Source: Flavobacterium sp. (GTDB lineage Bacteria > Bacteroidota > Bacteroidia > Flavobacteriales > Flavobacteriaceae). Taken from it: DNA of 64,000 bases. The position numbers and the translations under genes were made by a program. The notes below the pieces were generated by a model that saw only the letters and a list, made by a program, of their open reading frames with translations, had not been told where the DNA came from and did not search any database. Positions within the stretch are counted from its first letter, which is position 1, and every line of letters begins with the position of its first letter. Positions 1 to 9,489 of this stretch are shown here, piece by piece. The DNA is taken from the NCBI GenBank assembly GCA_025351785.1, contig JANXVF010000005.1, positions 1 to 64,000 on the forward strand, written 5' to 3'.

Positions 1-12
1 GCAACCTTTTAG

Positions 13-1131
13 ATGGTTTTTACAATAATAACTCATGTTCCACATATAAAAAAAGGTAATAAATTTTTTGCCTATCAACCCTATATTCGAGAAATGAATA
101 TTTGGGAAAAATATGTATCAAAAATAGTTATTGTTGCCCCTTTGATAAATTCTGAATTAACTTCAATATATAGTTGTTATAACCATACAAATATTGAGTT
201 TATTGAAATTGAAAGTTTTAATTTATTAACATTTAAATCTTTCTTTAAATCATTTATTATCATTCCGAATAATTTTTTTAAAATATTTAAGTCGTTTACA
301 AAATCCGATCATATTCATTTACGATGTCCAGGAAATGTAGGATTGATAGGTAGTATTTGTCAAATTTTTTTTCCAAAAATAAATAAAACAGTTAAATATG
401 CAGGAAATTGGGATAATAAATCAAAACAACCTTTAAGTTATAGATTTCAAAAATATATTTTGAGAACTACATTTTTAACAAAAAAATGCAAAGTTTTGGT
501 TTATGGAGAATGGAAAAATAATACTAAAAATATTGTTTCATTTTTTACAGCATCTTACTTTGAAAATGATAAAATAGAAATAGCACCACGAAAATTGAAT
601 CAAAAAATTAGATTTATATTTGTAGGAACATTAACTGAAGGAAAAAAACCGTTTTATGCACTTCAAGTTATAAATAATTTAGTGAAAAGGGGATTAAATT
701 GTTCATTAGATTATTATGGCGAAGGCAAAGAATTGGAAAAATTAAAAAATTTTGTTATAGTAAATAATCTAAGTAATCATGTTTCATTTTACAACAATCA
801 AAGTCAAGAAACAATTAAAGTAGCCTATCAATGCAGTAATTTTATCATTCTTCCCTCAAAAAGCGAAGGCTGGCCAAAAGTAGTTGCCGAGGGAATGTTT
901 TGGGGATGTTTACCTATTGCTTCAAAAGTTTCGTGTATTCCAAATATGTTAGATAATGGTACTCGAGGGATACTTCTTGATTTAGATATCGTAAAAGATT
1001 GTCAAAAAATAGATGATATAATTAGTAATGAAAGTTTTTATAATGAAAAAGTCAAAAATGCAATTTTATGGTCTAGGACTTACACCTTAGATTTATTTGA
1101 ATCAAAAATTAAAAATTTTATAAGCTCGTGA
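13..1131 (+). CDS. Glycosyltransferase, GT4-like (surface polysaccharide)
   Basis: Probable GT-B fold glycosyltransferase that adds a sugar during surface polysaccharide or O-antigen assembly on the cytoplasmic side of the inner membrane. The C-terminal half carries the GT4 hallmarks: a FVGTL strand near residue 205, then an E-x7-E motif at E285 and E293 inside SEGWPKVVAEG. Donor and acceptor cannot be read from the sequence. An in-frame TAG at 10-12 directly precedes the ATG, so the start lies inside the window; that TAG may also end an upstream gene. The stop overlaps the GTG start of the next glycosyltransferase (GTGA), which implies translational coupling. The family call is firm, the exact sugar unknown. 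Confidence 0.88.
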   Translation: MVFTIITHVPHIKKGNKFFAYQPYIREMNIWEKYVSKIVIVAPLINSELTSIYSCYNHTNIEFIEIESFNLLTFKSFFKSFIIIPNNFFKIFKSFTKSDHIHLRCPGNVGLIGSICQIFFPKINKTVKYAGNWDNKSKQPLSYRFQKYILRTTFLTKKCKVLVYGEWKNNTKNIVSFFTASYFENDKIEIAPRKLNQKIRFIFVGTLTEGKKPFYALQVINNLVKRGLNCSLDYYGEGKELEKLKNFVIVNNLSNHVSFYNNQSQETIKVAYQCSNFIILPSKSEGWPKVVAEGMFWGCLPIASKVSCIPNMLDNGTRGILLDLDIVKDCQKIDDIISNESFYNEKVKNAILWSRTYTLDLFESKIKNFISS

Positions 1132-2204
1132 AAATTCTTCAAATTATTGATTCGCTTGAAGCAGGAGGTTCAGAAAAAATGGCTGTCAATTATGCCAATG
1201 GATTAGCAAATATAATCACGTTTTCAGGATTAGTAGTAACAAGGAAAGAGGGTATACTGAAATCTGAGGTAAATTTAAATGTGAATTATTTATTTCTAAA
1301 TAAGAAAAAAAGAATCGATTTGAGGGCTGTTGCAAAACTTTTAAAGTATTGTAAAACTAACAAAATCGATTATCTTCATGCACATTCGAGTTCTTATTTT
1401 TTAGCGATTTTGGTTAAACTATTATATTTTAGAATAAAAATTATTTGGCATGATCATTATGGTTTAAGTGAATTTTTAAACTCTAGAAAATATGCTAATC
1501 TTAAAGTTGCCTCATCATTTTTTTATGGTATTATTGCGGTAAATCAGAATCTTAAAATTTGGTCAGAATCAAAGTTATTTTGTGGCAATGTAATTTATTT
1601 AGGTAATTTTATAAGTGATTCTCAAAATGAATTTAAAGAAACGTATTTAAATGGAATTGAAGGAAATAAAATTGTGTGTATAGCAAATTTAAGACAACAA
1701 AAAAATCATTTTTTATTACTCGAAGTTGCTAGTAAAATAGTTATGAGGTTTCCAGATTGGAGTTTTCATATAGTAGGCAAAAATTTTGAAGATAGTTATT
1801 CAAAACAAATATTTAAAAAAATAAATGACTTAAATTTAAATAAAAATGTTTTTATTTATGGGTCAAAAAGTGATATTAAGCATTGTATTGATCAATCTGA
1901 AATAGCTATATTAACATCAAATTCAGAGGGGTTGCCTGTTTCATTATTAGAATATGGTTTGCATAAAAAACCAGTAGTAGTAACTAATGTTGGTGAAATT
2001 TTTAATGTTATAAAAAATGAAATAAATGGATTTATTGTAGCTAAAAATGATGTTGATTTATTTTTCAACAAATTAGTTTTGCTCATAGAAAATAAAGATT
2101 TAAGAAAAAAATTAGGAGATTCATTATATAAAACAATAATTGAGAATTATTCTGAAAACATTATTCTAAATAAATATTGCAACTGGATTACAGCAAGCAA
2201 ATGA
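1128..2204 (+). CDS. Glycosyltransferase, GT4-like
   Basis: Second glycosyltransferase of the cluster, 358 aa, a normal length for GT4. The N-terminus IIDSLEAGGSEKMAVNYA is the typical glycine-rich acceptor-side loop (EAGG). The C-terminal nucleotide-sugar domain has the E-x7-E motif at E267 and E275 (SEGLPVSLLE), followed by KPVVVTNVGE. Translation starts at GTG, overlapping the previous stop (GTGA). The stop overlaps the ATG of the next gene (ATGA at 2201-2204). Three coupled genes in a row point to one polysaccharide transcript. Probably adds one sugar of the repeat unit; linkage unknown. Confidence 0.9.
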   Translation: MKILQIIDSLEAGGSEKMAVNYANGLANIITFSGLVVTRKEGILKSEVNLNVNYLFLNKKKRIDLRAVAKLLKYCKTNKIDYLHAHSSSYFLAILVKLLYFRIKIIWHDHYGLSEFLNSRKYANLKVASSFFYGIIAVNQNLKIWSESKLFCGNVIYLGNFISDSQNEFKETYLNGIEGNKIVCIANLRQQKNHFLLLEVASKIVMRFPDWSFHIVGKNFEDSYSKQIFKKINDLNLNKNVFIYGSKSDIKHCIDQSEIAILTSNSEGLPVSLLEYGLHKKPVVVTNVGEIFNVIKNEINGFIVAKNDVDLFFNKLVLLIENKDLRKKLGDSLYKTIIENYSENIILNKYCNWITASK

Positions 2205-3532
2205 AAAATTACGAAAAAAATTATCTTATTTTAATTTTACTTCATATAGGTATTGGAGTGTTGATATATATTATCCCTACATTTTCAAAAATATATTCCT
2301 TTTTAATTATAATTTTTGGTTTATATTATGTTATCAAAACTCAAAATAAAAATAATGAAGTACTTTATGTCTCAGCATATATAGTAGGAAGTGAAGTTTT
2401 ATTGAGGATGACAGATGGAAGTCCAAATTATGAATTTTCAAAGTATGGTGTAATTGTTTTTGTTTTTGTAGGTATGTTTTATAGTGGTTTTTCTAAAAAT
2501 GCAATTCCATATTGGATTTTTTTATTGTTGTTAATCCCAGGTTTAATCATTGGGACTCAGTCATTGAATCTAGAAACTATTGATATTAGGAAAACTTTAT
2601 CTTTTAATATTTCAGGTTCATTATGTTTAGGTCTAGCATCGTTATATTGTTATAATAGAAAATTTACTAAAGTTGAAATAGATAATTTACTATTTTTAAT
2701 GGCACTTCCAATTTTAGCTTGTACCGTTTATTTAATTTTATATACACCAAATTTAAAAACAGTCATAACCAGTACAGGGTCAAACTTTGATACAACTGGC
2801 GGTTTCGGTCCAAATCAAGTCTCGACTGCCCTCGGATTAGGAATGTTTGTTTTTTTCTCAAGATTGCTGAATAACTCTAAAAATAAATTTTATTTTATAA
2901 TCAATTTAGTAATTGCAGTTACAATGACTTTTAGGGGTTTGATTACTTTTTCTAGAGGAGGTATGATTACTGGATTTGTAATGGTACTAATTTTAATTTT
3001 TTTAAAATATATCGGTTCATCAAATAAAGAAAAATTAAGATTGAATTACCTTATAGGATTTTCGATTGTTTTATTTACTTCGGTTTGGATTTATACTGAA
3101 ATTATTACAAATGGTTTAATATCAAAAAGATATGAAAATAAAGATGCTTTAGGCAGAAAAAAAGATTCTAACTTTTCTGGAAGAGAAGATTTAGCCCTTT
3201 TTGAATGGAATACTTTTTTGAAAAATCCTTTTTTAGGTGTAGGAGTTGCAAAAGCGACTGAGCTAAGAACCGAGGAAATAGGCACAGTTATAGCTTCTCA
3301 CAACGAAATAACAAGGCTTCTTGCAGAGCACGGATCCTTAGGAATTATTATATTGATAATATTATTCTTCACTCCAATTTTTTTATATATAGATAATAAA
3401 GAAAATATTTATTTGTTGTGTTTTGTTATGTTTTGGTTACTAACAATAAATCATGCTGCAATGCGAACTGCCGCGCCATCATTTGTTTACGCATTATCGC
3501 TACTGAAAATTAAAGATGATAATGAGAATTAA
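2201..3532 (+). CDS. Wzy/O-antigen-ligase-type polymerase, multi-spanning membrane protein
   Basis: Polytopic inner-membrane protein with about ten or more hydrophobic segments and a large C-terminal-half loop. It belongs to the O-antigen ligase/polymerase (Wzy_C) superfamily: the loop has SGREDLALFEW, then NPFLGVG and SHNEITRLLAEHGSLG, the usual HN...E.G signature. It should polymerise or ligate lipid-linked polysaccharide units in the periplasm. I chose the ATG at 2201 because it forms an ATGA overlap with the upstream stop; a start 24 bases earlier is possible but would lie inside the upstream gene. Whether it is polymerase or ligase cannot be decided from sequence. Confidence 0.82.
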   Translation: MKNYEKNYLILILLHIGIGVLIYIIPTFSKIYSFLIIIFGLYYVIKTQNKNNEVLYVSAYIVGSEVLLRMTDGSPNYEFSKYGVIVFVFVGMFYSGFSKNAIPYWIFLLLLIPGLIIGTQSLNLETIDIRKTLSFNISGSLCLGLASLYCYNRKFTKVEIDNLLFLMALPILACTVYLILYTPNLKTVITSTGSNFDTTGGFGPNQVSTALGLGMFVFFSRLLNNSKNKFYFIINLVIAVTMTFRGLITFSRGGMITGFVMVLILIFLKYIGSSNKEKLRLNYLIGFSIVLFTSVWIYTEIITNGLISKRYENKDALGRKKDSNFSGREDLALFEWNTFLKNPFLGVGVAKATELRTEEIGTVIASHNEITRLLAEHGSLGIIILIILFFTPIFLYIDNKENIYLLCFVMFWLLTINHAAMRTAAPSFVYALSLLKIKDDNEN

Positions 3533-4535
3533 AATTCTGTATATCGGAAACAAACTTTCAAAGCATGGTTTTAATGCCACAGCAATCGATAATCTTGGAT
3601 TCGCATTAGAAAATGAAGGGTATATTTTGTTTTACGCATCCGAAAAAAAAAATTTTGTGCTGCGATTGTGTGATATGATTTACACAACAATAAAAAAATC
3701 TAAAGAAGCCAATTTTGTATTAATAGATACTTACAGCACTTTAAGTTTTTATTATACCTTAATAATAACTCAATTATGTAGAATTTTAAATCTAAAATAT
3801 ATTACAATCCTTCATGGTGGCAACTTGCCTTTTCGATTAAAAAACAATCCCTTTTTATCTAAAATTATTTTTAATAATGCATACAAACTTGTAGCTCCTT
3901 CTGGATATTTATTTAATGAATTTTCCAAAAGTTTCTCAAAAAAATTAATATTAATTCCAAATTCAATCGAGATTAAAAATTATCCATTTTTTGAAAGGGA
4001 TTTTTTGATTCCAAAATTACTGTGGGTTCGTTCATTTGCTTCAATATACAACCCTAAAATGGCTATTGACGTTTTATTTTTTTTAAAGAAAGATTTTCCT
4101 TCTGCCGAGCTTTGTATGATTGGTCCGGATAACGAAAATTTAGTAAATGAATGTAAACTATATGCTAAAAGTAAAAATGTAGTAGTTCAATTTACAGGCA
4201 AATTAACGAGATCTCAATGGACTGAGAAATCTAAACAGTACAATATTTTTATAAATACAACACATTTTGATAACACACCAGTAAGTGTTATCGAAGCTAT
4301 GGCTTTAGGCTTACCAGTTGTTTCTACTTGCGTCGGAGGAATACCGTATTTAATTGAAAATAATAAAAATGGTTTTCTTGTAGTTGATAATGATAGTTTA
4401 GAAATGGCAAATTCTATCAAAGAAATAATTTTAAATAGAAATTTAAATCAAATAGTTAGTATTAACGCAAGAAAAACTATCGAGCAATTTGATTGGAAAA
4501 TTATAAAAAACAAATGGTTTGAAATTTTAAAATAG
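3516..4535 (+). CDS. Glycosyltransferase, GT4-like
   Basis: Third glycosyltransferase of the cluster, 339 aa. N-terminal KILYIGNKLSKHG is a GT4 acceptor-domain start. The C-terminal domain has a variant of the E-x7-E motif in which the first acid is Asp (DNTPVSVIEAM), followed by GLPVVSTCVGGIPYLI, which contacts the nucleotide sugar. The start overlaps the end of the polymerase gene by 17 bases. A second in-frame ATG lies two codons later and is equally plausible. It probably acts in the same repeat-unit assembly as the two upstream transferases. Confidence 0.88.
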   Translation: MIMRIKILYIGNKLSKHGFNATAIDNLGFALENEGYILFYASEKKNFVLRLCDMIYTTIKKSKEANFVLIDTYSTLSFYYTLIITQLCRILNLKYITILHGGNLPFRLKNNPFLSKIIFNNAYKLVAPSGYLFNEFSKSFSKKLILIPNSIEIKNYPFFERDFLIPKLLWVRSFASIYNPKMAIDVLFFLKKDFPSAELCMIGPDNENLVNECKLYAKSKNVVVQFTGKLTRSQWTEKSKQYNIFINTTHFDNTPVSVIEAMALGLPVVSTCVGGIPYLIENNKNGFLVVDNDSLEMANSIKEIILNRNLNQIVSINARKTIEQFDWKIIKNKWFEILK

Positions 4536-4551
4536 ACTTATAAAAATGTTG

Positions 4552-4559
4552 TAAATTTG
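4552..4559 (+). promoter_or_regulatory. Candidate -7 promoter element (TAAATTTG)
   Basis: TAAATTTG fits the Bacteroidota -7 consensus TAnnTTTG and lies 24 bases before the sugar-transferase ATG. A TTTG at the expected -33 distance is not obvious; the nearest is about 30 bases upstream. A separate promoter for the initiating transferase is therefore possible but only weakly supported. Confidence 0.35.
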
Positions 4560-4583
4560 AACCAATATTTATAATATTGATAA

Positions 4584-5978
4584 ATGAACAACAAAAATAA
4601 AATACATTTTGAAATATCAGAACGTAAAATTTTACTTAAATTTTTTGATGTTTTATTAGTACTTTTAACCTTGTATTCAGTTAGCTCAATTTTTAACTTT
4701 AGTTATTTCAATTTTTCTAAATCAAACTTTTCTTGGACAATTGTTTTAGCTATTTATATAAACATTTTCGGGTCGGTATTTGAAATGTATAATTTGCAAG
4801 TTGCTAGTAATCAGTTTCAAATAATAAAAAGTATAATTCTCACTACTTCAACAACCGTCTTAATTTATCTTTTAACTCCCTTTTATACACCATTTTTACC
4901 AACTAATAGAATCCAAATAATTTTCTTCTTCTTTTCTATTTTTATTACTTTACTACTTTGGAGAATTTTTTATGTAAAATTTTTAGCATCTCATCGTTTT
5001 GTTAAAAAAGCTATTATTGTATGCGACGTAGAGCAACTCAGCGAGTTAGTAAATAGTCTCGAAAGTGTAGATCCTCATTATAAATTTACTGCATTTGTTA
5101 ATTCTGATTCTGATAATAGTTTAAAACTTAAATTAAACGGAATTAAAAATATAAGTCCAGAAGATTTAGAGAATTATGTAAGAAAAAATTCGGTTTCAGA
5201 AATTGTGATTGCTTCACAAAAAACAGATGGAATCACTGTAACACTTTACAATCAACTAATTCATCTTCTAGAAAACGGATTTATAATTAGAGAATATACA
5301 CAACTCTATGAGGCTATAACTCAAAGAATTCCTGTACAATATGTTTCGAGAGATTTTTATAGATATTTTCCTTTTAGCAGAAATAATCAAAATAAATTAT
5401 ATCAATTAGTAACTCGAATTATTGAAATTATTTTTTCGTTTATCGGAATTTTTATCGGATTGTTATTTTTCCCATTTATTTTGATTGGAAATCTAATAGG
5501 CAACAGAGGCAAATTGTTTTACACACAAGAACGAGTAGGTAAAAACGGTGAAATTTTTAAGATTTATAAATATCGAACAATGATTGAGAATGCCGAGCAA
5601 CATGGAGCTGTTTTTACATCATCAAACGATAGCCGAATTACTTTTTTTGGAAGTTTTTTAAGAAAAACAAGAATGGACGAGTTTCCACAATTTATTAATA
5701 TATTGTTAGGAAATATGGCAATTATTGGACCTCGACCAGAAAGACCAGTTTTTGTAAACGAAATTGCCGAAGTGATGCCTTTTTATGAAACTCGTCATAT
5801 AATAAAACCAGGTTTAACAGGGTGGGCACAAGTTAATTACTCTTATGGCGATTCTATAGAAGACAGTTTAGTAAAGCTTCAATACGATTTATATTACATA
5901 AAACACCGAAGTATTTTTCTTGATATAAATATTATAATTAAAACTTTTAGTACTGTTTTATTTTATCGAGGTCAATAA
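4584..5978 (+). CDS. Undecaprenyl-phosphate sugar phosphotransferase (WcaJ/polyprenyl glycosylphosphotransferase family)
   Basis: Initiating enzyme of polysaccharide assembly: it moves a sugar-1-phosphate from a nucleotide sugar to undecaprenyl phosphate. The 464-aa length and layout match the long WcaJ-type family. Four N-terminal hydrophobic segments (about 15-130) come first, then a Rossmann-like middle domain (about 145-230), a fifth hydrophobic hairpin near 285-305, and the catalytic C-terminal domain. That domain shows YTQERVGKNG, FKIYKYRTM, RKTRMDEFPQ, IGPRPERP and PGLTGWAQVNY. It is the last gene of the polysaccharide group, 48 bases after the last glycosyltransferase. The transferred sugar (glucose, galactose or an N-acetyl amino sugar) cannot be told. 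Confidence 0.92.
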   Translation: MNNKNKIHFEISERKILLKFFDVLLVLLTLYSVSSIFNFSYFNFSKSNFSWTIVLAIYINIFGSVFEMYNLQVASNQFQIIKSIILTTSTTVLIYLLTPFYTPFLPTNRIQIIFFFFSIFITLLLWRIFYVKFLASHRFVKKAIIVCDVEQLSELVNSLESVDPHYKFTAFVNSDSDNSLKLKLNGIKNISPEDLENYVRKNSVSEIVIASQKTDGITVTLYNQLIHLLENGFIIREYTQLYEAITQRIPVQYVSRDFYRYFPFSRNNQNKLYQLVTRIIEIIFSFIGIFIGLLFFPFILIGNLIGNRGKLFYTQERVGKNGEIFKIYKYRTMIENAEQHGAVFTSSNDSRITFFGSFLRKTRMDEFPQFINILLGNMAIIGPRPERPVFVNEIAEVMPFYETRHIIKPGLTGWAQVNYSYGDSIEDSLVKLQYDLYYIKHRSIFLDINIIIKTFSTVLFYRGQ

Positions 5979-6011
5979 TATTTTTTTATTAAAGTCAATT
6001 TTTTTCAAAAT

Positions 6012-7316
6012 ATGAATATTCCAAGCATAAGTAAACCTCGTGTTGTAATAATTGGTGCTGGTTTTGCCGGATTAAGTATTGCAAAAAAACTAAAAAATGA
6101 GAATCTTCAAGTAGTTTTAATAGACAAACATAATTACCACACTTTTCAACCACTTTTGTACCAAGTTGCGACAGGTGGTTTAGAAGCTGGCTCAATTGCA
6201 TATCCAATTCGCAAAGTAATTCAAGAATATAAAGATTTTTATTTCAGGCTAACAACAGTAAAAGAAATAGATACAAAAAATCAGAAAATTATTTCAGAAA
6301 TAGGAGAGCTATCCTATGATTATTTAGTTTTAGCAACAGGATCTAAAACTAATTTTTTTGGAAATAAAGAAATTGAGCGCAACGCCATGTCTATGAAGAC
6401 CATTCCACAATCTTTAAACATTCGTAGCTTAATTCTCGAAAATTTTGAACAAGCTGTTTTGCTCACAGACGAAGTAGAAAAAAATTGTTTGATTAATTTT
6501 GTACTCGTTGGTGGCGGACCCACAGGTGTTGAACTTGCAGGTGCACTTGCCGAAATGAAAAAAGCAATTCTTCAAAAAGATTATCCCGATTTAGATATTG
6601 CTAAAATGCAAATTAATTTAGTCCAAAGTGGTGACAGAATTTTGAATACAATGTCGGAAAAATCGTCGGACGAAGCAGAGAAATTTCTAAATAATTTGGG
6701 TGTTAAAATATGGAAAAACGTTCGCGTCACTAATTATGACGGAAAAACTATTACAACAAACTCTACTTTAAGTTTTGAAACCTCAACTGTAATTTGGACA
6801 GCAGGAGTTTATGGTGCAACTATCTCAGGATTAAATTCAAAAGCAATAATAGATAAAGTTGAACGATATAAGGTGAACCAATTTAATCAAATAAATGAGT
6901 ATGAAAATATTTTTGCTATTGGAGATAATTGTATAATGGAATTACCTAAATTTCCGCAAGGGCATCCAATGATGGCGCAGCCAGCCTTACAACAGGGTAA
7001 TTTATTAGCAAAAAATCTAGTTTTGTTGATTAATAAAAACCCTATGATACCGTTTAATTATAATGATAAAGGTTCAATGGCTACCATTGGAAGAAATCTA
7101 GCTGTTGTCGATTTGCCACACTATCATTTTAGCGGAGTTTTCGCTTGGTTTGTTTGGATGTTTGTACATCTTTTTTCATTAATTGGTTTCAAAAATAAAG
7201 CTGTAGTTTTTCTAAATTGGGTTTATAATTACATCCGACTTGACCGTGAAGGACGTTTAATAATAAGACCTTTCAAGAAAAAAAGTTTTACTACATTCAC
7301 CTCTGACGAAGTTTAA
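6012..7316 (+). CDS. ndh: Type II NADH dehydrogenase (NDH-2), FAD-dependent
   Basis: Single-subunit respiratory NADH:quinone oxidoreductase that does not pump protons and sits on the inner face of the membrane. The first dinucleotide fold VVIIGAGFAGLSIAKKL (from residue 10) binds FAD. The second fold LVGGGPTGVELAGALAEM binds NADH. FAIGDNC and the quinone-side QPALQQG follow. A C-terminal hydrophobic segment (FAWFVWMFVHLFSLIGF) is the expected membrane anchor. The 434-aa length fits. It lies 33 bases after the sugar transferase, but no functional link is evident. Its stop overlaps the stop of the convergent T9SS-sorted gene by three bases (TTAA at 7313-7316). Confidence 0.93.
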   Translation: MNIPSISKPRVVIIGAGFAGLSIAKKLKNENLQVVLIDKHNYHTFQPLLYQVATGGLEAGSIAYPIRKVIQEYKDFYFRLTTVKEIDTKNQKIISEIGELSYDYLVLATGSKTNFFGNKEIERNAMSMKTIPQSLNIRSLILENFEQAVLLTDEVEKNCLINFVLVGGGPTGVELAGALAEMKKAILQKDYPDLDIAKMQINLVQSGDRILNTMSEKSSDEAEKFLNNLGVKIWKNVRVTNYDGKTITTNSTLSFETSTVIWTAGVYGATISGLNSKAIIDKVERYKVNQFNQINEYENIFAIGDNCIMELPKFPQGHPMMAQPALQQGNLLAKNLVLLINKNPMIPFNYNDKGSMATIGRNLAVVDLPHYHFSGVFAWFVWMFVHLFSLIGFKNKAVVFLNWVYNYIRLDREGRLIIRPFKKKSFTTFTSDEV

Positions 7317-8641
7317 TCTTTAACAATTTTAAAGTCAGTAACACCATTTTCACTTTTCACTTTAATTATATAAATTCCTTTAGATAAATAAGAAAAATCA
7401 ACTTTTTCAATAGCAGTTCCATTATACAAAATTTTACCTTGTAAGTCAACTAATTCATATTCTGAATTGGCGTCTTGGCTGGTAATTGTGATATAATTTT
7501 TAAACGGATTTGGAACTACTAAAACTTTTTTTGAATCAGTTATTTGATAAGAATTTAATACACTTCCCACTACAACCGGAATTGTAATTGAATTAGTAAA
7601 AGTGCCATTACTAACTGTTAGCGTAACTTGATAAGTTCCATCTGTCATAAAAACATGATTCGGATTTTCGCTTGAACTTGTATTGGCTGTCCCGCTACTT
7701 AAATCATTAAAATTCCAGCTATAAGTATTTCCATTTGTACTTAAATTCTGAAACGAAACTGTTGCTCCGGCAGTAGGAGCAATTGGTGAATAAGCAAAAA
7801 ATGCAACTGTTTGAAAATCTTGCTGGTTTGCCATAAATTGAACTTTGGTGGTTACCCAATTTCCTGCTGTATTATTTTGAGTTACAATTAAAACCGGATA
7901 TTTTTTTGAGGTTTCTAACCATTTTAATTCTCTGGTAGTTCTAATAATTCTTGGTAATCCGGTACCTAAAACAGAAATTGTATCGTTTTGAACCAAAGTT
8001 GTGGTCATTCTTAAAGTATTGCTAAACGTTCCAAAAGGTGTTGTTATTGAACCCCAACCATCAACTAAATTTGTTCTTTGTATGGTTTTATTTTCATACA
8101 AAACAGTAGGAATATTGGTAGTAACTGCACCTATATTAGTTTCAGTATTTCCATAGGTTATAGGAAAAGTGTACACCACATCTGGTGCTGTATATTGAGC
8201 TGTAATAGGTATAAGTGTTCCGTTATAATTTAATTTGTAGGATGTTGCCACTTGTTTTAAATTGGTAGAATTTTTTTTGTAATAGTCATTAGTATCAGTT
8301 ATTCCAATAGTTTGTCCTGCAACATTCAAGGTTGATGTAGTGCCATCTGTTGATGATAAATTGGTGTTATTACTATTAAAAATATAGGGAAAAGTAAATA
8401 AAGAAAAACCTGTGGCAGTTGGATTTCTAAATTGTAAAAAATCTTGCGAAATTCCTGTTAAGGCACTAAAATCCCAATTGTAATTAGCTCCTGTTGTAAA
8501 AAAATCTGTGGCTAAATTGGATGCGTTAGTCAAATAAAAACTATCGCCAACAGTTGCATAATTACTTGAATTGTATGTGCTTTGAGCAAATATATTTCCA
8601 AAAAGCAATAATAAAAAAAGTTTGAGTAATTGTTTTTTCAT
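7313..8641 (-). CDS. Secreted PKD-domain protein with T9SS type A sorting domain
   Basis: Predicted extracellular or cell-surface protein of 442 aa. Residues 1-19 form a signal peptide ending after FAQS. The middle is a beta-rich region without a recognised fold. A PKD domain follows (about 285-358, with NTYSWNFNDLSSG and DGTYQVTLTVSNG). The last 75 residues form a T9SS type A sorting domain: VVPNPFKNYITI, YELVDLQGKI, LSKGIYIIKV. T9SS would export it and remove the tail at the outer membrane. No T9SS machinery gene lies in this window. Substrate or ligand is unknown; PKD domains often support adhesion or polysaccharide binding. Confidence 0.9.
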   Translation of the reverse strand: MKKQLLKLFLLLLFGNIFAQSTYNSSNYATVGDSFYLTNASNLATDFFTTGANYNWDFSALTGISQDFLQFRNPTATGFSLFTFPYIFNSNNTNLSSTDGTTSTLNVAGQTIGITDTNDYYKKNSTNLKQVATSYKLNYNGTLIPITAQYTAPDVVYTFPITYGNTETNIGAVTTNIPTVLYENKTIQRTNLVDGWGSITTPFGTFSNTLRMTTTLVQNDTISVLGTGLPRIIRTTRELKWLETSKKYPVLIVTQNNTAGNWVTTKVQFMANQQDFQTVAFFAYSPIAPTAGATVSFQNLSTNGNTYSWNFNDLSSGTANTSSSENPNHVFMTDGTYQVTLTVSNGTFTNSITIPVVVGSVLNSYQITDSKKVLVVPNPFKNYITITSQDANSEYELVDLQGKILYNGTAIEKVDFSYLSKGIYIIKVKSENGVTDFKIVKD

Positions 8642-8664
8642 GATTTTAAAGATTAGTTATTTTT

Positions 8665-9426
8665 TTATTTGAATCTATTTTTTTGAATTTTTTCATATTC
8701 TTCAATGTAATTCGGACTTTCAGTTTTCATTAATCTGTCCCAAAATCTAAAATACAAGCCATAATTTCCATTGAATTTTCTGTGGTGTAAATTGTGATAT
8801 ACTGAGGTATTTATAAATTCAAACCATACTGAATTTCTGAATGATTTAGGCATAATTTCATACCCTAAATGTCCATAAATATTTATCAAAAATCCCAATA
8901 ATGCAAATATAATTAACGAAATAGGATGAATTGGTATTAAAAACACAATGATTAAAAGAATAAAACCCTCTAGAAATGCTTCTATAAAATGAAAGGAATA
9001 GCTCGAAAACGGTGACGGATTTGTAGATTTATGATGTACTAAATGGGCAATTTTAAATATTTTTTTGTGATGTAAAAATCGGTGCATCCAATAAAAATAA
9101 GTGTCTTGGAGTATTAAACTTAAAAATAAACTTGCTATAAACCAAAAAATCGAATGGTCAGAAATGGAAAAGTATATTTTAGTAAAATTTTTTATAGGTG
9201 TAAAAAAAACTAATAATGCTAAAAATGTAATGATTAAATTGGATTGTAACGAGTAAAAAATCTCTCTGTAAAAATCAGTTTTTGTAGCTTTTTTTACTTG
9301 TATCTTTGAGCTGTTGTATTTAGATTTAAAAATTTTGTAAAAAAACAAAAAGAATAATCCAGCAAATAAAAGATATCTTAAACTTGAAAAAAAATACAAT
9401 TCGGTGTAATGCATTAATGTTTCCAT
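8665..9426 (-). CDS. Sterol desaturase / fatty-acid hydroxylase family membrane protein
   Basis: Integral membrane di-iron oxidase family, 253 aa. Several hydrophobic segments carry the histidine clusters that bind two irons: HRFLHH (about 115-120), HLVHHKS (about 128-134) and HNLHHRKFNG (about 211-220). Bacteroidota members may hydroxylate or desaturate fatty acids, sterol-like lipids or carotenoids; the substrate cannot be told here. It lies 23 bases upstream (in transcription) of the T9SS-sorted gene and 63 bases after a Crp/Fnr-type regulator, all leftward. The family is certain; activity is inferred from intact histidines. Confidence 0.85.
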   Translation of the reverse strand: METLMHYTELYFFSSLRYLLFAGLFFLFFYKIFKSKYNSSKIQVKKATKTDFYREIFYSLQSNLIITFLALLVFFTPIKNFTKIYFSISDHSIFWFIASLFLSLILQDTYFYWMHRFLHHKKIFKIAHLVHHKSTNPSPFSSYSFHFIEAFLEGFILLIIVFLIPIHPISLIIFALLGFLINIYGHLGYEIMPKSFRNSVWFEFINTSVYHNLHHRKFNGNYGLYFRFWDRLMKTESPNYIEEYEKIQKNRFK

Positions 9427-9489
9427 AACAATAAGTTTATTAGTGTAAAATTAATAGATCAATACCAATTAAAAATTAACATAAGATAA

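Noticed and set aside
27..45. GTTCCACATAT near the left edge as a parS-like site
   Set aside because: Only one half-site, inside a glycosyltransferase coding region, with no matching inverted half.
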